From Rubrivivax sp. (GTDB lineage: Bacteria; Pseudomonadota; Gammaproteobacteria; Burkholderiales; Burkholderiaceae_C), in the NCBI GenBank assembly GCA_030693565.1, contig JAUYAJ010000421.1, forward strand, positions 1 through 11,909: 11,909 nucleotides of DNA. Reading direction: 5' to 3'. The translations under genes and the position numbers were made by a program. Every line of letters begins with the position of its first letter. Within the stretch, counting starts at the first letter, position 1. This document shows positions 1 to 6,933 of the stretch, piece by piece. The notes below the pieces were generated by a model, which did no database searches, had not been told where the DNA came from, and saw nothing but the letters and a program-made list of their open reading frames with translations.

Positions 1-477
1 GCCCAGCCGGGCGTCGCTGCCGCCCCAGGGCGCAATCGTCGTCGACGCGTTGCTGCAGATCAGGCTGGCAAAACCTTGCTGCGCCGCCAGCAGGTTGTAG
101 GGCGAGACCGGGCCGAAGTGGTTGCTGGCGCGTGCAAACACCATGCCGACACCGGCTTGGCGCGCCATCGCCATCGCCGCTTGCAGCGCGCGCATGCCGA
201 CCAGCGGGCCGACGCCGTTGTCGCCGTCCAGCCGCGCCATCGCCGGCGCCAGTGGCTCCAGGCGAATCTGCGGCTGGGCCCGGATGCCGCCGATCTGCAG
301 CCGCTCGCCATAGCTGAGCACGCGGCTCAGGCCATGGGTGCGAATGCCCATCATCTCGGCCAGCACCAGCACGGTGGCGGCGTCGGCGGCATCCTCGCGG
401 CGCAGCCCCAGGCCTTGCAGCGCCGCGCTCGTGAGCTGCTGCAGTTCGGCTTCGCTGATGGTGGTCACGGTGGGCAT
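1..477 (-). CDS. Ldh_2-family malate/L-lactate/sulfolactate-type dehydrogenase, N-terminal part (C-terminus off the left edge)
   Basis: The first 159 residues are present and the frame is still open at base 1. The family (Ldh_2: MdH, ureidoglycolate dehydrogenase AllD, sulfolactate dehydrogenase ComC) carries out NAD(P)-dependent interconversion of a 2-hydroxyacid and a 2-ketoacid in the cytoplasm, and is unrelated to the classical Rossmann dehydrogenases. Visible family signatures are IRTHGLSR at about 45-52, with the conserved His48; GDNGVGPLVG at 85-94; and SNHFGPVSPYN at 118-128, with conserved His120. These are followed by a segment ending APWGGSDARLG (149-159), where the family has its Pro-Gly-Gly cofactor loop. 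The ATG at 477 lies 13 nt after the stop of the upstream Bug gene, so it is probably translated in the same operon, although the ribosome-binding site is weak. Family assignment is confident. The substrate cannot be read from the sequence, and sulfolactate, malate and other 2-hydroxyacids all remain possible. Confidence 0.85.
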   Translation of the reverse strand, partial: MPTVTTISEAELQQLTSAALQGLGLRREDAADAATVLVLAEMMGIRTHGLSRVLSYGERLQIGGIRAQPQIRLEPLAPAMARLDGDNGVGPLVGMRALQAAMAMARQAGVGMVFARASNHFGPVSPYNLLAAQQGFASLICSNASTTIAPWGGSDARLG

Positions 478-490
478 CCGGTTCAGGCGC

Positions 491-1459
491 TCACTCGGCC
501 GTGATCTTGCGTTCCTTGATGACCTGGGCCCACATCTTGGATTCGCTGTCGATGTAGCGCGCCAGGTCGGCGCGGCTGCCGGGCTTGGGGATCAGGCCAT
601 GCTTGAGCAACTCGTCGCGCACCTCGGGGGCGTTCAAGGCCTTCACGAGCTCCTGGTTCCAGCGCTCGAGGATCGGCGTGGGCGTCTTGCCGGGGGCGAC
701 GAAGGCGTACCAGTTGGTGGCATTGAAGCCGGCCATGCCGGACTCGGCGATGGTCGGGATGTTCGCCATGAACGACGGCCGCTCCAGGCCGCTGGTGGCC
801 AGCGCGATCAGCTTGCCGGCCTCAATGTGCGGGCCGGCCGTTGCCGGGGTGGCGAAGTAGCCGGCGATGCGCCCGCCCAGCAAATCGGTCATCGCCGGTG
901 CGCCGCCTTTGTAGGGGATGTGGACGATCTCGACACCGGCGCGCTGGTTGAACATCTCGCCGGCCATGTGGGCGGCCGAACCGGCACCGGTGGAGGCGTA
1001 GTTCAGGCTGCCAGGCTTGCTCTTGGCCAGCGCGATGTATTCGGCCAAGGTTTTGACGCCGACGCCGGCGTGCACCACCAGCACGTTGGGGAAGTTGACG
1101 CCCATGGTCAGCGGCGCCAGGTCCTTCTGCGGGTCGTAGCTCAGCTTCATCATGTGCGGCGCCACCGACAGCGGGCCGACCGAGCCGAGCAGGATCACCG
1201 TGCCGTCGGGAACGGCGTTGGCGACGTTGCCATGGGCGATGTTGCCGCCGGCGCCGGCGCGGTTGTCCACCGCCACCGTCAGGCCGAGGTTCTCGCTCAG
1301 CTTCTTGGCGACGATGCGCGCTGCGGTGTCGACGGCGCCGCCGGCGGCGAAGCCCACGACCAGGGTGATGGTCTTCTTCGGGAACTCCTGCGCATGCGCC
1401 GGCTGCAAAGCCAGCAGCGACAGCGCGGCGGCGCCGAGGAGGAGGGAGCGCTTCTTCAT
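491..1459 (-). CDS. Bug/TctC-family periplasmic solute-binding protein (paralogue 1)
   Basis: This 322-residue protein is of usual length for the Bug (Bordetella uptake gene)/TctC family. These extracytoplasmic receptors bind carboxylates or amides and often feed a TctAB-type transporter. A Sec signal peptide is clear: MKKR, a hydrophobic core, then probable cleavage after AHA at residue 23. Family landmarks are DNRAGAGGNI at 65-74, SVGP at 93-96, PNVLVVH at 124-130, LNYASTG at 152-158 and HIPYKG at 180-185. The reading frame is open for 21 codons further upstream, but the ATG at 1459 is preferred because it starts the signal peptide and is preceded by AAGGAA (1466-1471) at a 6-nt spacing. 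It lies 43 nt after the 2-hydroxyacid dehydrogenase and 13 nt before the Ldh_2 gene. No transporter membrane subunits are visible in the window. The ligand is unknown; context suggests a polycarboxylate or hydroxyacid. Confidence 0.9.
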   Translation of the reverse strand: MKKRSLLLGAAALSLLALQPAHAQEFPKKTITLVVGFAAGGAVDTAARIVAKKLSENLGLTVAVDNRAGAGGNIAHGNVANAVPDGTVILLGSVGPLSVAPHMMKLSYDPQKDLAPLTMGVNFPNVLVVHAGVGVKTLAEYIALAKSKPGSLNYASTGAGSAAHMAGEMFNQRAGVEIVHIPYKGGAPAMTDLLGGRIAGYFATPATAGPHIEAGKLIALATSGLERPSFMANIPTIAESGMAGFNATNWYAFVAPGKTPTPILERWNQELVKALNAPEVRDELLKHGLIPKPGSRADLARYIDSESKMWAQVIKERKITAE

Positions 1460-1502
1460 GGGAACTTCCTTTGCAGACGACGGTGGATAGAAGATCAGGG
1501 AT

Positions 1503-2498
1503 TCAGTTGCCGCGCTCGGCAAACGCCGGGTCGGCGCACCAGCGGCGCAGGTTGTCGATGAACAGCGCGGCGACCTGGCGTTCGTTGCCGTCCGAGTGGC
1601 CGGCGCTGTGCGGCGTGACGATCACATTGTCCAGGTTCCACAGCGGCGAGGCCGCTGGCAGCGGCTCGTGCTCGAAGACGTCCAGATAAGCGCCGCCGAG
1701 CCGGCCCGACTGCAGCGCCGCGATCAAGTCGGCTTCGACGACGATTTCGCCGCGGGCGACGTTGATGACGCGGGCGCCGGCCGGCAGCAAGGCCAGTGCA
1801 TCGGCGTCGACCAGGGCGCGGGTTTGCTCGCTCAGAGGGCAGGTCAGCAGCAGCCAGTCGGCCGTCGGCAAGGCCTGGCGCCAGTCGGCATAGCTCAGCG
1901 TCGGCACGCCGGGCGCTGCAGCCATCGCGCTCTGGCGCACGACGACCAGCTTGAGTCCGAGTGCCTGCAGCAAGCCGCCCAGGCGGCGCCCGATCGGCCC
2001 CCAGCCCAGCAGCAGCGCGGTCTGCCCGCGCAGTTCGCGCGGCATCGCGCCCTGGATCAATGGCGCCCAGCGGCGCTCGCGCTGCGCCGCCAGCAGCTGC
2101 GGAAAGCCGCGCGCCAGTGCCAGCAGGCCGGCCAGCGCGGTCTGCGCGACGGCGTCGGCATTGACGCCCGAAGCGGTGCTGACGCTGACGCCGCGCGCGC
2201 GCAGTTCGACATAGATCGGCCGGTCGGCGCCGGCGGCGTGGATCTGCACCCAGCGCAGTCGCGGCGAGCGGCGCAGCAACTCGTAGGCGGCAGCAGTGGC
2301 CGGCTGCAGCGCATGTTTGGTCGACAGCCCGGTGACGTCGCGCGACATGAAGGCGATGTCGAGCGCCGGCTGTGCCGCGCCCGCCAGTGATTCGAAGCTC
2401 AGCAGTTCGTGCGCGCGCGCGCCCAGCACGTCGGCGATCGCCGGCGCCAGCGCTGGCAGCGCTTGCGCCGACAGCCCGATGCGCAGCGCTGCCGTCAT
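1503..2498 (-). CDS. D-isomer-specific 2-hydroxyacid dehydrogenase
   Basis: A 331-residue cytoplasmic NAD(P)-dependent oxidoreductase of the D-2-hydroxyacid dehydrogenase family, related to GhrA/SerA-type enzymes, which interconverts 2-ketoacids and 2-hydroxyacids. The nucleotide-binding loop is GWGPIG at 165-170. The catalytic triad expected for the family is present: Arg249 in NVARGE, Glu278 in DVFEHEPLP and His297 in TPHSAGHS. The substrate-side motif IHAAGAD at 86-92 matches the usual NxGAGxD position but has His-Ala in place of the common Asn-Ser. The start at 2498 is fixed by a one-base TGATG overlap with the preceding Bug gene, which indicates translational coupling. The reading frame stays open far upstream, but that part lies inside the Bug gene and is a GC-driven shadow. 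Sitting between two Bug genes and upstream of an Ldh_2 dehydrogenase, it belongs to the catabolic operon. Substrate not determined; glyoxylate/hydroxypyruvate reductase-like or sulfolactate (SlcC)-like activity are alternatives. Confidence 0.88.
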   Translation of the reverse strand: MTAALRIGLSAQALPALAPAIADVLGARAHELLSFESLAGAAQPALDIAFMSRDVTGLSTKHALQPATAAAYELLRRSPRLRWVQIHAAGADRPIYVELRARGVSVSTASGVNADAVAQTALAGLLALARGFPQLLAAQRERRWAPLIQGAMPRELRGQTALLLGWGPIGRRLGGLLQALGLKLVVVRQSAMAAAPGVPTLSYADWRQALPTADWLLLTCPLSEQTRALVDADALALLPAGARVINVARGEIVVEADLIAALQSGRLGGAYLDVFEHEPLPAASPLWNLDNVIVTPHSAGHSDGNERQVAALFIDNLRRWCADPAFAERGN

Positions 2499-3469
2499 CA
2501 CTCCACGGTGGCGCCGGAGTCGCGCACGACGCTGCGCCACTTCTCGAATTCGCGCTGCACGAACTGGCCCAGCTGCTCGGCGGTGCCGCCGACCGGATCG
2601 GCGCCTTCCTTGATCATCTGTTGCTGCATCGCCGGCGCCGCGATGATTTCGTTGACCGCCTTGTTGAGCTGGGCGACGAGGGTTTCTGGCGTGCCCTTGG
2701 GGGCGAAGAAGCCGAACCAGGAGCCGGCCTCGAAACCGGGAAAACCGCGCTCGGCCACCGTCGGCACCTCGGGCATCGAACGCGAGCGCTTCGGGCTCGT
2801 CACCGCGATGGCGCGCAGGCTGCCGGCCTGGATGTGCTGGATCACCGACGGGATGGTGGCAAACATGAACTGGATGCGCCCGGCCAGCAAGTCCTTCAGC
2901 GCTTCGGCGCCTTTGTAAGGGATGTGGGTGGCCTCGAAGCCGGCGCGCTGGGCAAAGATGTAGCCCGACAGGTGCGACGAGGTGCCGATGCCGGTCGAAG
3001 CGTAGTTCAGCTTGCCGGGGTTGGCTTTGGCGTAGGCGATGAATTCCTCGACCGACTTGGCGCTCACCGACGAATGCACGACGAGCACGTTGGGCACGTC
3101 GGCGATCTGCACCACCGGCACCAGGTCGGTCAGCGGGTTGTACGGCAGCTTCTTGTACAGGCTCGGATTGACCGCCATCGGCCCGACCGAATTGACGATC
3201 AGCGTGTAGCCGTCCGGGGCGGCGCGGACCGCGAATTCGGTGCCGATGTTGCCGCCGGCGCCGGGCTTGTTGTCGATGACGAAGGGTTGCTTGAAGCGCT
3301 CGCCGAGCTGCTGGCTGACGCTGCGTGCCAGGTTGTCGGTGGTGCCGCCGGCGGTGAAGGCGACGATGACACGCACCGGCTTGTTCGGCCAGGCCTGCGC
3401 CAGCACGCCGGTGCTGGCAGCGGCCAGCGTCAGCGCCAGCAGGGCGCGCTTCAGGGTCTTGTTCTTCAT
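2498..3469 (-). CDS. Bug/TctC-family periplasmic solute-binding protein (paralogue 2)
   Basis: A 323-residue Bug-family receptor with an N-terminal Sec signal peptide (basic MKNKTLKR, hydrophobic core, probable cleavage after VLA at 24). Family landmarks are DNKPGAGGNI at 66-75, NSVGP at 93-97, PNVLVVH at 126-132, LNYASTG at 154-160 and HIPYKG at 182-187. The start at 3469 has a strong ribosome-binding site, GAGGAGA at 3477-3483, 7 nt upstream. It is clearly paralogous to the other Bug protein in the same cluster but diverged, including in the segments after the shared blocks (for example IADV against GVNF before PNVLVVH). The two may therefore bind different ligands. It follows the aldolase gene by 30 nt, and its stop codon shares a base with the start of the dehydrogenase gene. 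The ligand is not readable from sequence; family knowledge supports a carboxylate. Confidence 0.9.
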   Translation of the reverse strand: MKNKTLKRALLALTLAAASTGVLAQAWPNKPVRVIVAFTAGGTTDNLARSVSQQLGERFKQPFVIDNKPGAGGNIGTEFAVRAAPDGYTLIVNSVGPMAVNPSLYKKLPYNPLTDLVPVVQIADVPNVLVVHSSVSAKSVEEFIAYAKANPGKLNYASTGIGTSSHLSGYIFAQRAGFEATHIPYKGAEALKDLLAGRIQFMFATIPSVIQHIQAGSLRAIAVTSPKRSRSMPEVPTVAERGFPGFEAGSWFGFFAPKGTPETLVAQLNKAVNEIIAAPAMQQQMIKEGADPVGGTAEQLGQFVQREFEKWRSVVRDSGATVE

Positions 3470-3499
3470 GGTCTTGTCTCCTCGGAATCGGGGTCGGGT

Positions 3500-4279
3500 T
3501 CAGTCGCTGAAGCCGGGCGCGATGCGGCCCAGCTTGCGCAGCAGCGCCGGCCACTCCATCAGCCCGTAAGGCCGGCGGGTGCCGCGCTGGTAGTTGTTCC
3601 AGGTCGCCTCGAGCACCGGCTGCGGCACCGTGGCCAGCGGCGCGCCGCAGGCCATTGCTGCCAGCTGGGTCTGGCAGGCCAGCTCCAGCCGGTGCATCCA
3701 GTTGAAGGCTTCGCCGACCGTGCGCCCGACCACCAGCGCACCGTGGTTGCGCAGGATCAGCGCTTCACTGTCGCCCAGGTCGGTCAGCAGCGAAGCTTGC
3801 TCGGCGCTGTCGAGCACGACGCCCTGGAAGTCGTGATAGCCGATTCTCAGAAAGCGCATCGCCGTCTGCGTGATCGGCAGCAGCCCGCATTCGAGCGCGC
3901 TCACCGCCATCGAGGCCCAGCTGTGGGTGTGGATGACGCAGGCAACTTCGGGGCGCGCCGCATGGACGGCGCTGTGGATGACGTAGCCGGCTCTGTTGAC
4001 GCCGTAGTCGAGCGCGCCGAAGTCGGGCTTGGACAAGATCGTGCCGGCAGCGTCGAGCTTGATCAGGCTCGACGCCGTGATCTCTTCGTACATCAGGCCG
4101 TAGGCGTTGATCAGGAACGCCCCAGGCTCGCCCGGTACATGCGACGAGATGTGGTTGGCCATCATGTCGGACATGCCGTAATGGTCGACCAGCCGGTAGC
4201 AGGCCGCCAGGTCGACGCGGGCCTGCCATTCGGCCTCGCTGCAGCGGGACTTCATCGACACAATCTGCAAGTCGTTCAT
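3500..4279 (-). CDS. class II aldolase/adducin-family protein
   Basis: A 259-residue protein with the class II aldolase/adducin fold. The zinc-ligand histidines expected from fuculose-1-phosphate aldolase (FucA) are present: His117 and His119 in VIHTHS, and His179 in LRNHGAL. Other family landmarks are MMANHISSHVPG at 39-50 and YEEITASSLIKLD at 64-76. Aligning by eye to FucA, with its Glu73 four residues before a conserved His, places Gly98 where FucA has its catalytic acid/base Glu. The aldolase chemistry is therefore uncertain, and the protein resembles the adducin-like subgroup annotated only by family name. It may cleave, decarboxylate or epimerise an oxo/hydroxy intermediate. ATG 4279 is chosen because the upstream GAAAGG is a plausible ribosome-binding site and the start sits 11 nt after the tcuB stop. 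Genes before and after are co-directional and tightly packed, so it is part of the tcu-type operon. Confidence 0.85.
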   Translation of the reverse strand: MNDLQIVSMKSRCSEAEWQARVDLAACYRLVDHYGMSDMMANHISSHVPGEPGAFLINAYGLMYEEITASSLIKLDAAGTILSKPDFGALDYGVNRAGYVIHSAVHAARPEVACVIHTHSWASMAVSALECGLLPITQTAMRFLRIGYHDFQGVVLDSAEQASLLTDLGDSEALILRNHGALVVGRTVGEAFNWMHRLELACQTQLAAMACGAPLATVPQPVLEATWNNYQRGTRRPYGLMEWPALLRKLGRIAPGFSD

Positions 4280-4290
4280 GCTCAAACCTT

Positions 4291-5466
4291 TCAGTCGCCG
4301 GCCAGCGTGAGCCGGCTCGGCTGGCGTTTTTCGATCGCCCATTTCAGCAGCGCCGCGCAGCGGAAGACGCCATGGGCGAACTTGCCATAAGGCAAGGTGG
4401 CGAAGAGTGCCATGACGACGCCCAGGTGAATTGCCAGCGCCAGCGGCAGCGCCGCGGTGCTGCGCAACAGCATCAAGGCCAGGCCGGTGAAGGCGGTGAA
4501 GAACAGCAAGGCGATGAAGCCAAGGTCCATCGGCGCCTGTGCGCTGTCGCCATGCTGGGGGTGGCGGCGCAGGTTCAGCCGCCACAGGCCGGCAGTGCCG
4601 ATCAGCAGCGCCACCCCGCCCACCGTGCCCAGCAGCTTGGGCAGGCTGGTGGCGGCGTAAGGCGCCGACCAGCCCAGCAGGTAGTGGTACAGCGTGGCCA
4701 CGCTGGTGGCGGCAAAACACAGCATGAAGCCGTAGAAGGTGAAGTGGTGGAAGCGCCGGCGCGCCAGCGTGAAGGCGTCGTCCTCGTTGTTGCAACCCTC
4801 GCCATGGCCGCCGTCCAGGTACTTCAGCCGCAAGGCGTCGTGGCTGGCTTCGCCAAGCGCGGCGCCCGAGGCCGGGCCCGGCGCCTGGTCGCGCCAGAAG
4901 CGCCGCACGCCCAGGCCCAGCGCCAGCATGGCGAACAGGAACACCGGCGCGAACAAGCCGACCATCAGGTTGTGCGGGAAGACGGCGTAGAAGTTGCCGG
5001 CCGGCATGGCCTGCCAGAGCGTGCCTTTGAGCGCCAGCGCCAGCACCAGGAAGAGGGCCAGGCCGGCGGCCAGCGCCAGCGACAGCGTCAAGCCATTGCG
5101 CTGGTAGAGCGCGCCCAGCGCCGGCGGCCAGGCGTAGTCGGCATAGGTGGTGACGCGCACGCGCGCCATCGCCTGCGGCACGTTGACGGCAAAGGCGTTC
5201 GGCGGCGCGTACTGGCAGGCGTGCAGGCAGGCGCCGCAGTTGTGGCACAGGTTGGCCAGGTAGTGGACGTCGGCCGGGCTGAATTCGAGCCGGCGCGTCA
5301 TTGCCGGAAAGACAGCGCAAAAGCCTTCGCAGTAGCGGCAGGCATTGCAGATCTGCATCTGGCGCGCGACCTCGGCTTCGGCGGGGCTGTGCGCGCGGAT
5401 CGGAATCACGCGGCCGCCGCCGGCCAGCGCGGCGGCGTCACGCGTGAGTTCGTCAAGCGACGGCAT
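4291..5466 (-). CDS. tcuB: TcuB-like membrane Fe-S/electron-transfer protein (tricarballylate utilization protein B)
   Basis: A 391-residue protein of the TcuB/CitB type, which reoxidises the flavin of TcuA and hands the electrons to the membrane quinone pool. The N-terminus has two cysteine clusters of the CxxCxxCxxxC ferredoxin form: Cys40/43/46/50 and Cys74/77/80/84, as expected for two 4Fe-4S centres. The C-terminal two thirds contain about six hydrophobic segments, near 126-147, 166-187, 241-262, 278-296, 315-334 and 340-358. Histidines within or next to them (165, 240/241, 261, 347) are candidate haem ligands. The start at 5466 overlaps the end of tcuA by 14 nt, a strong sign of coupling. 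An insertion-like hydrophilic stretch (about 190-238) contains a Cys-Asn-Asn-Glu-Asp-Asp run typical of this family. The assignment rests on the two Fe-S clusters, the membrane architecture and the adjacent TcuA. Confidence 0.88.
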   Translation of the reverse strand: MPSLDELTRDAAALAGGGRVIPIRAHSPAEAEVARQMQICNACRYCEGFCAVFPAMTRRLEFSPADVHYLANLCHNCGACLHACQYAPPNAFAVNVPQAMARVRVTTYADYAWPPALGALYQRNGLTLSLALAAGLALFLVLALALKGTLWQAMPAGNFYAVFPHNLMVGLFAPVFLFAMLALGLGVRRFWRDQAPGPASGAALGEASHDALRLKYLDGGHGEGCNNEDDAFTLARRRFHHFTFYGFMLCFAATSVATLYHYLLGWSAPYAATSLPKLLGTVGGVALLIGTAGLWRLNLRRHPQHGDSAQAPMDLGFIALLFFTAFTGLALMLLRSTAALPLALAIHLGVVMALFATLPYGKFAHGVFRCAALLKWAIEKRQPSRLTLAGD

Positions 5467-6856
5467 GGGCGGGCTCTTTCATGGCGGCGAGGGCGGCGCG
5501 GCGCCCAGCGATGCGGCCGAAGGCGGTGCCGATCGACATGCCGACGCCGGCGGTATAGCCCTTGCCGAGCACGTTGCCGGCCATCATTTCGCCGGCGACG
5601 AAGAGGTTGCTGCTGGGCTGGCCGCCGAAGTGCACGGCCGCATGTTCGTCGACCTTCAGGCCCAGGTAGGTGAAGGTGATGCCAGGCCGCAGCGGGTAGG
5701 CGTAATAAGGGCCGGTGTCGAGCGGCAAGGCCCAGTGGGTCTTGGCCGGCGTCAGCCCGTCGGTGTGGCAGTCGTCGAGCACGGTGTGGTCGAAACGGCC
5801 GACCCGGCAGGCGGCGTTGTAGCTGGCAATGGTCTGCATGAAGCTCGTTTCGTCGATGCCGATCTGGCGCGCCAGCGCGTCCAGGCTGGGTGCCTGGATG
5901 CCGGGGAAGACAGCGGGCATGAAGCGGCCGACGGCCTTGGCGTCGATGATCGAATAGGCGATCTGGCCCGGCTGCAGCGCCACCAGCCGGCCCCAGATCG
6001 CATAACGCGTGGGCCAGAAGTCTTCGCCTTCGTCGTAGAAGCGCTGGCCGTCGCGGTTGACGACAACGCCCAGCGACACCGTGTCCAGCCGCGTGCTGAT
6101 GCCGCCGTCGTAAAGCGGCGCGCGGGCGTCGATGGCCACCATGTGGGCTTGCGTCGGGTCGCCGATGGCGTCGGCGCCGGCGTCGATCAGGTGGCGCAGC
6201 AAGGTGCCGGTGTTGAAGCGCGTGCCGCGGATGAGGAAGTTGTCGGCCGGCCACTCGCCGCGTTCGTTCTGGCCCCAGGCCTCGCGCAGCCAGGCCAGGT
6301 TGGACTCGAAGCCGCCGGCGGCCAGCACGCAGCTGCGCGCTTCGATGCGCTCGCTGCCGGCGAAAGCGGCGACGAAGCGGCCGCCGTCGAGCTTGAGGCG
6401 GTCGACCGGCGTGTCGTAGCGGATCTGGACGCCCAGGCGGGCGGCGCTGCGGTAATAGGCGTTGACCAGCGCCTTGCCGCCGCCCATGAAGAAGGCGTTG
6501 GTGCGCGCGGTGTGCAAGGCGCCGGACAGCGAGGGCTGGAAATGCACGCCATGCTGGCGCATCCAGGGCCGGCAGGTCGCCGACTCGCGGATCGCGATGC
6601 GCGCCAGCGCCTCGCTCGTGATGCCGCCGGTGACCTTGAGCAGGTCTTGCCAGTACTCCTCTTCGGGGTAGGCGCCGACCAGCACGTCTTGCGGCGCGTC
6701 GTGCATGCAGCGCAGGTTGCGCGTGTGCTGGGAATTGCCGCCGCGCCATTCGACCGGCGCAGCTTCGAGCAGCAGCACGCTGGCGCCAGCCTCGGCCGCC
6801 ATCAAGGCGGCGCACAGTGCGGCGTTGCCGCCGCCGATCACCAGAACATCGACCAC
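5453..6856 (-). CDS. tcuA: TcuA-like FAD-dependent tricarballylate dehydrogenase
   Basis: A 467-residue flavoprotein of the succinate dehydrogenase/fumarate reductase group, closest in motifs to TcuA, which oxidises tricarballylate to cis-aconitate. The N-terminal dinucleotide fold shows VIGGGNAALCAAL at 6-18 and ends the second strand in LLLEAAP (28-34). The TcuA-type block RGGNSQHTRNLR is at 38-49, AAGGFE at 179-184, and the C-terminal FAD block, AGEMMAGNVLGKGYTAG, at 421-437. The start is a GTG at 6856, chosen because an in-frame TGA lies five codons upstream and a GAGG ribosome-binding site (6862-6865) precedes it by 5 nt. It is the first gene after lysR, 77 nt away, and overlaps tcuB. 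The family is secure. The exact substrate could be tricarballylate or another substituted succinate, because the downstream genes differ from the classical tcu operon. Confidence 0.88.
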   Translation of the reverse strand: MVDVLVIGGGNAALCAALMAAEAGASVLLLEAAPVEWRGGNSQHTRNLRCMHDAPQDVLVGAYPEEEYWQDLLKVTGGITSEALARIAIRESATCRPWMRQHGVHFQPSLSGALHTARTNAFFMGGGKALVNAYYRSAARLGVQIRYDTPVDRLKLDGGRFVAAFAGSERIEARSCVLAAGGFESNLAWLREAWGQNERGEWPADNFLIRGTRFNTGTLLRHLIDAGADAIGDPTQAHMVAIDARAPLYDGGISTRLDTVSLGVVVNRDGQRFYDEGEDFWPTRYAIWGRLVALQPGQIAYSIIDAKAVGRFMPAVFPGIQAPSLDALARQIGIDETSFMQTIASYNAACRVGRFDHTVLDDCHTDGLTPAKTHWALPLDTGPYYAYPLRPGITFTYLGLKVDEHAAVHFGGQPSSNLFVAGEMMAGNVLGKGYTAGVGMSIGTAFGRIAGRRAALAAMKEPAHAVA

Positions 6857-6897
6857 CCGAACCTCACTTCATCGAGGCGCGGACTGTAGGTGCCGCG

Positions 6898-6931
6898 CCC
6901 CCGTGCCGCCAGACCGGCGGCGGCAAAGGGG
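6898..6931. other. inverted repeat in the lysR-tcuA gap
   Basis: The 77-nt gap between lysR and tcuA contains TGCCGCC (6904-6910) and its complement GGCGGCA (6919-6925), flanked by C-rich (6898-6902) and G-rich (6928-6931) runs that could extend the stem. An alternative 6-bp pairing, 6905-6910 with 6916-6921, shares the same bases. No T-run follows on the minus strand, so it is a weak terminator candidate. It could equally be an intercistronic hairpin or chance in GC-rich DNA. Confidence 0.3.
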
Positions 6932-6933
6932 TT

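Noticed and set aside
338..1561. Plus-strand open frame of 407 codons opposite Bug paralogue 1
   Set aside because: Antisense shadow; the minus strand encodes a complete Bug protein with signal peptide and ribosome-binding site.
2499..3554. Possible N-terminal extension of the D-2-hydroxyacid dehydrogenase into a 683-residue protein
   Set aside because: The extra part lies in another frame of the Bug gene and has no domain. The TGATG junction at 2498 gives a complete enzyme of normal length.
2372..4390. Plus-strand open frame of 672 codons opposite the dehydrogenase, Bug and aldolase genes
   Set aside because: It is a GC-driven antisense shadow. It spans three recognisable minus-strand genes, and its translation is rich in Arg, Gly, Gln, His and Asp with no family motif.
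5345..6889. Plus-strand open frame of 514 codons opposite tcuA
   Set aside because: It mirrors the tcuA reading frame on the other strand and has low-complexity Ala/Gly/Asp/Val composition. tcuA has clear FAD motifs.
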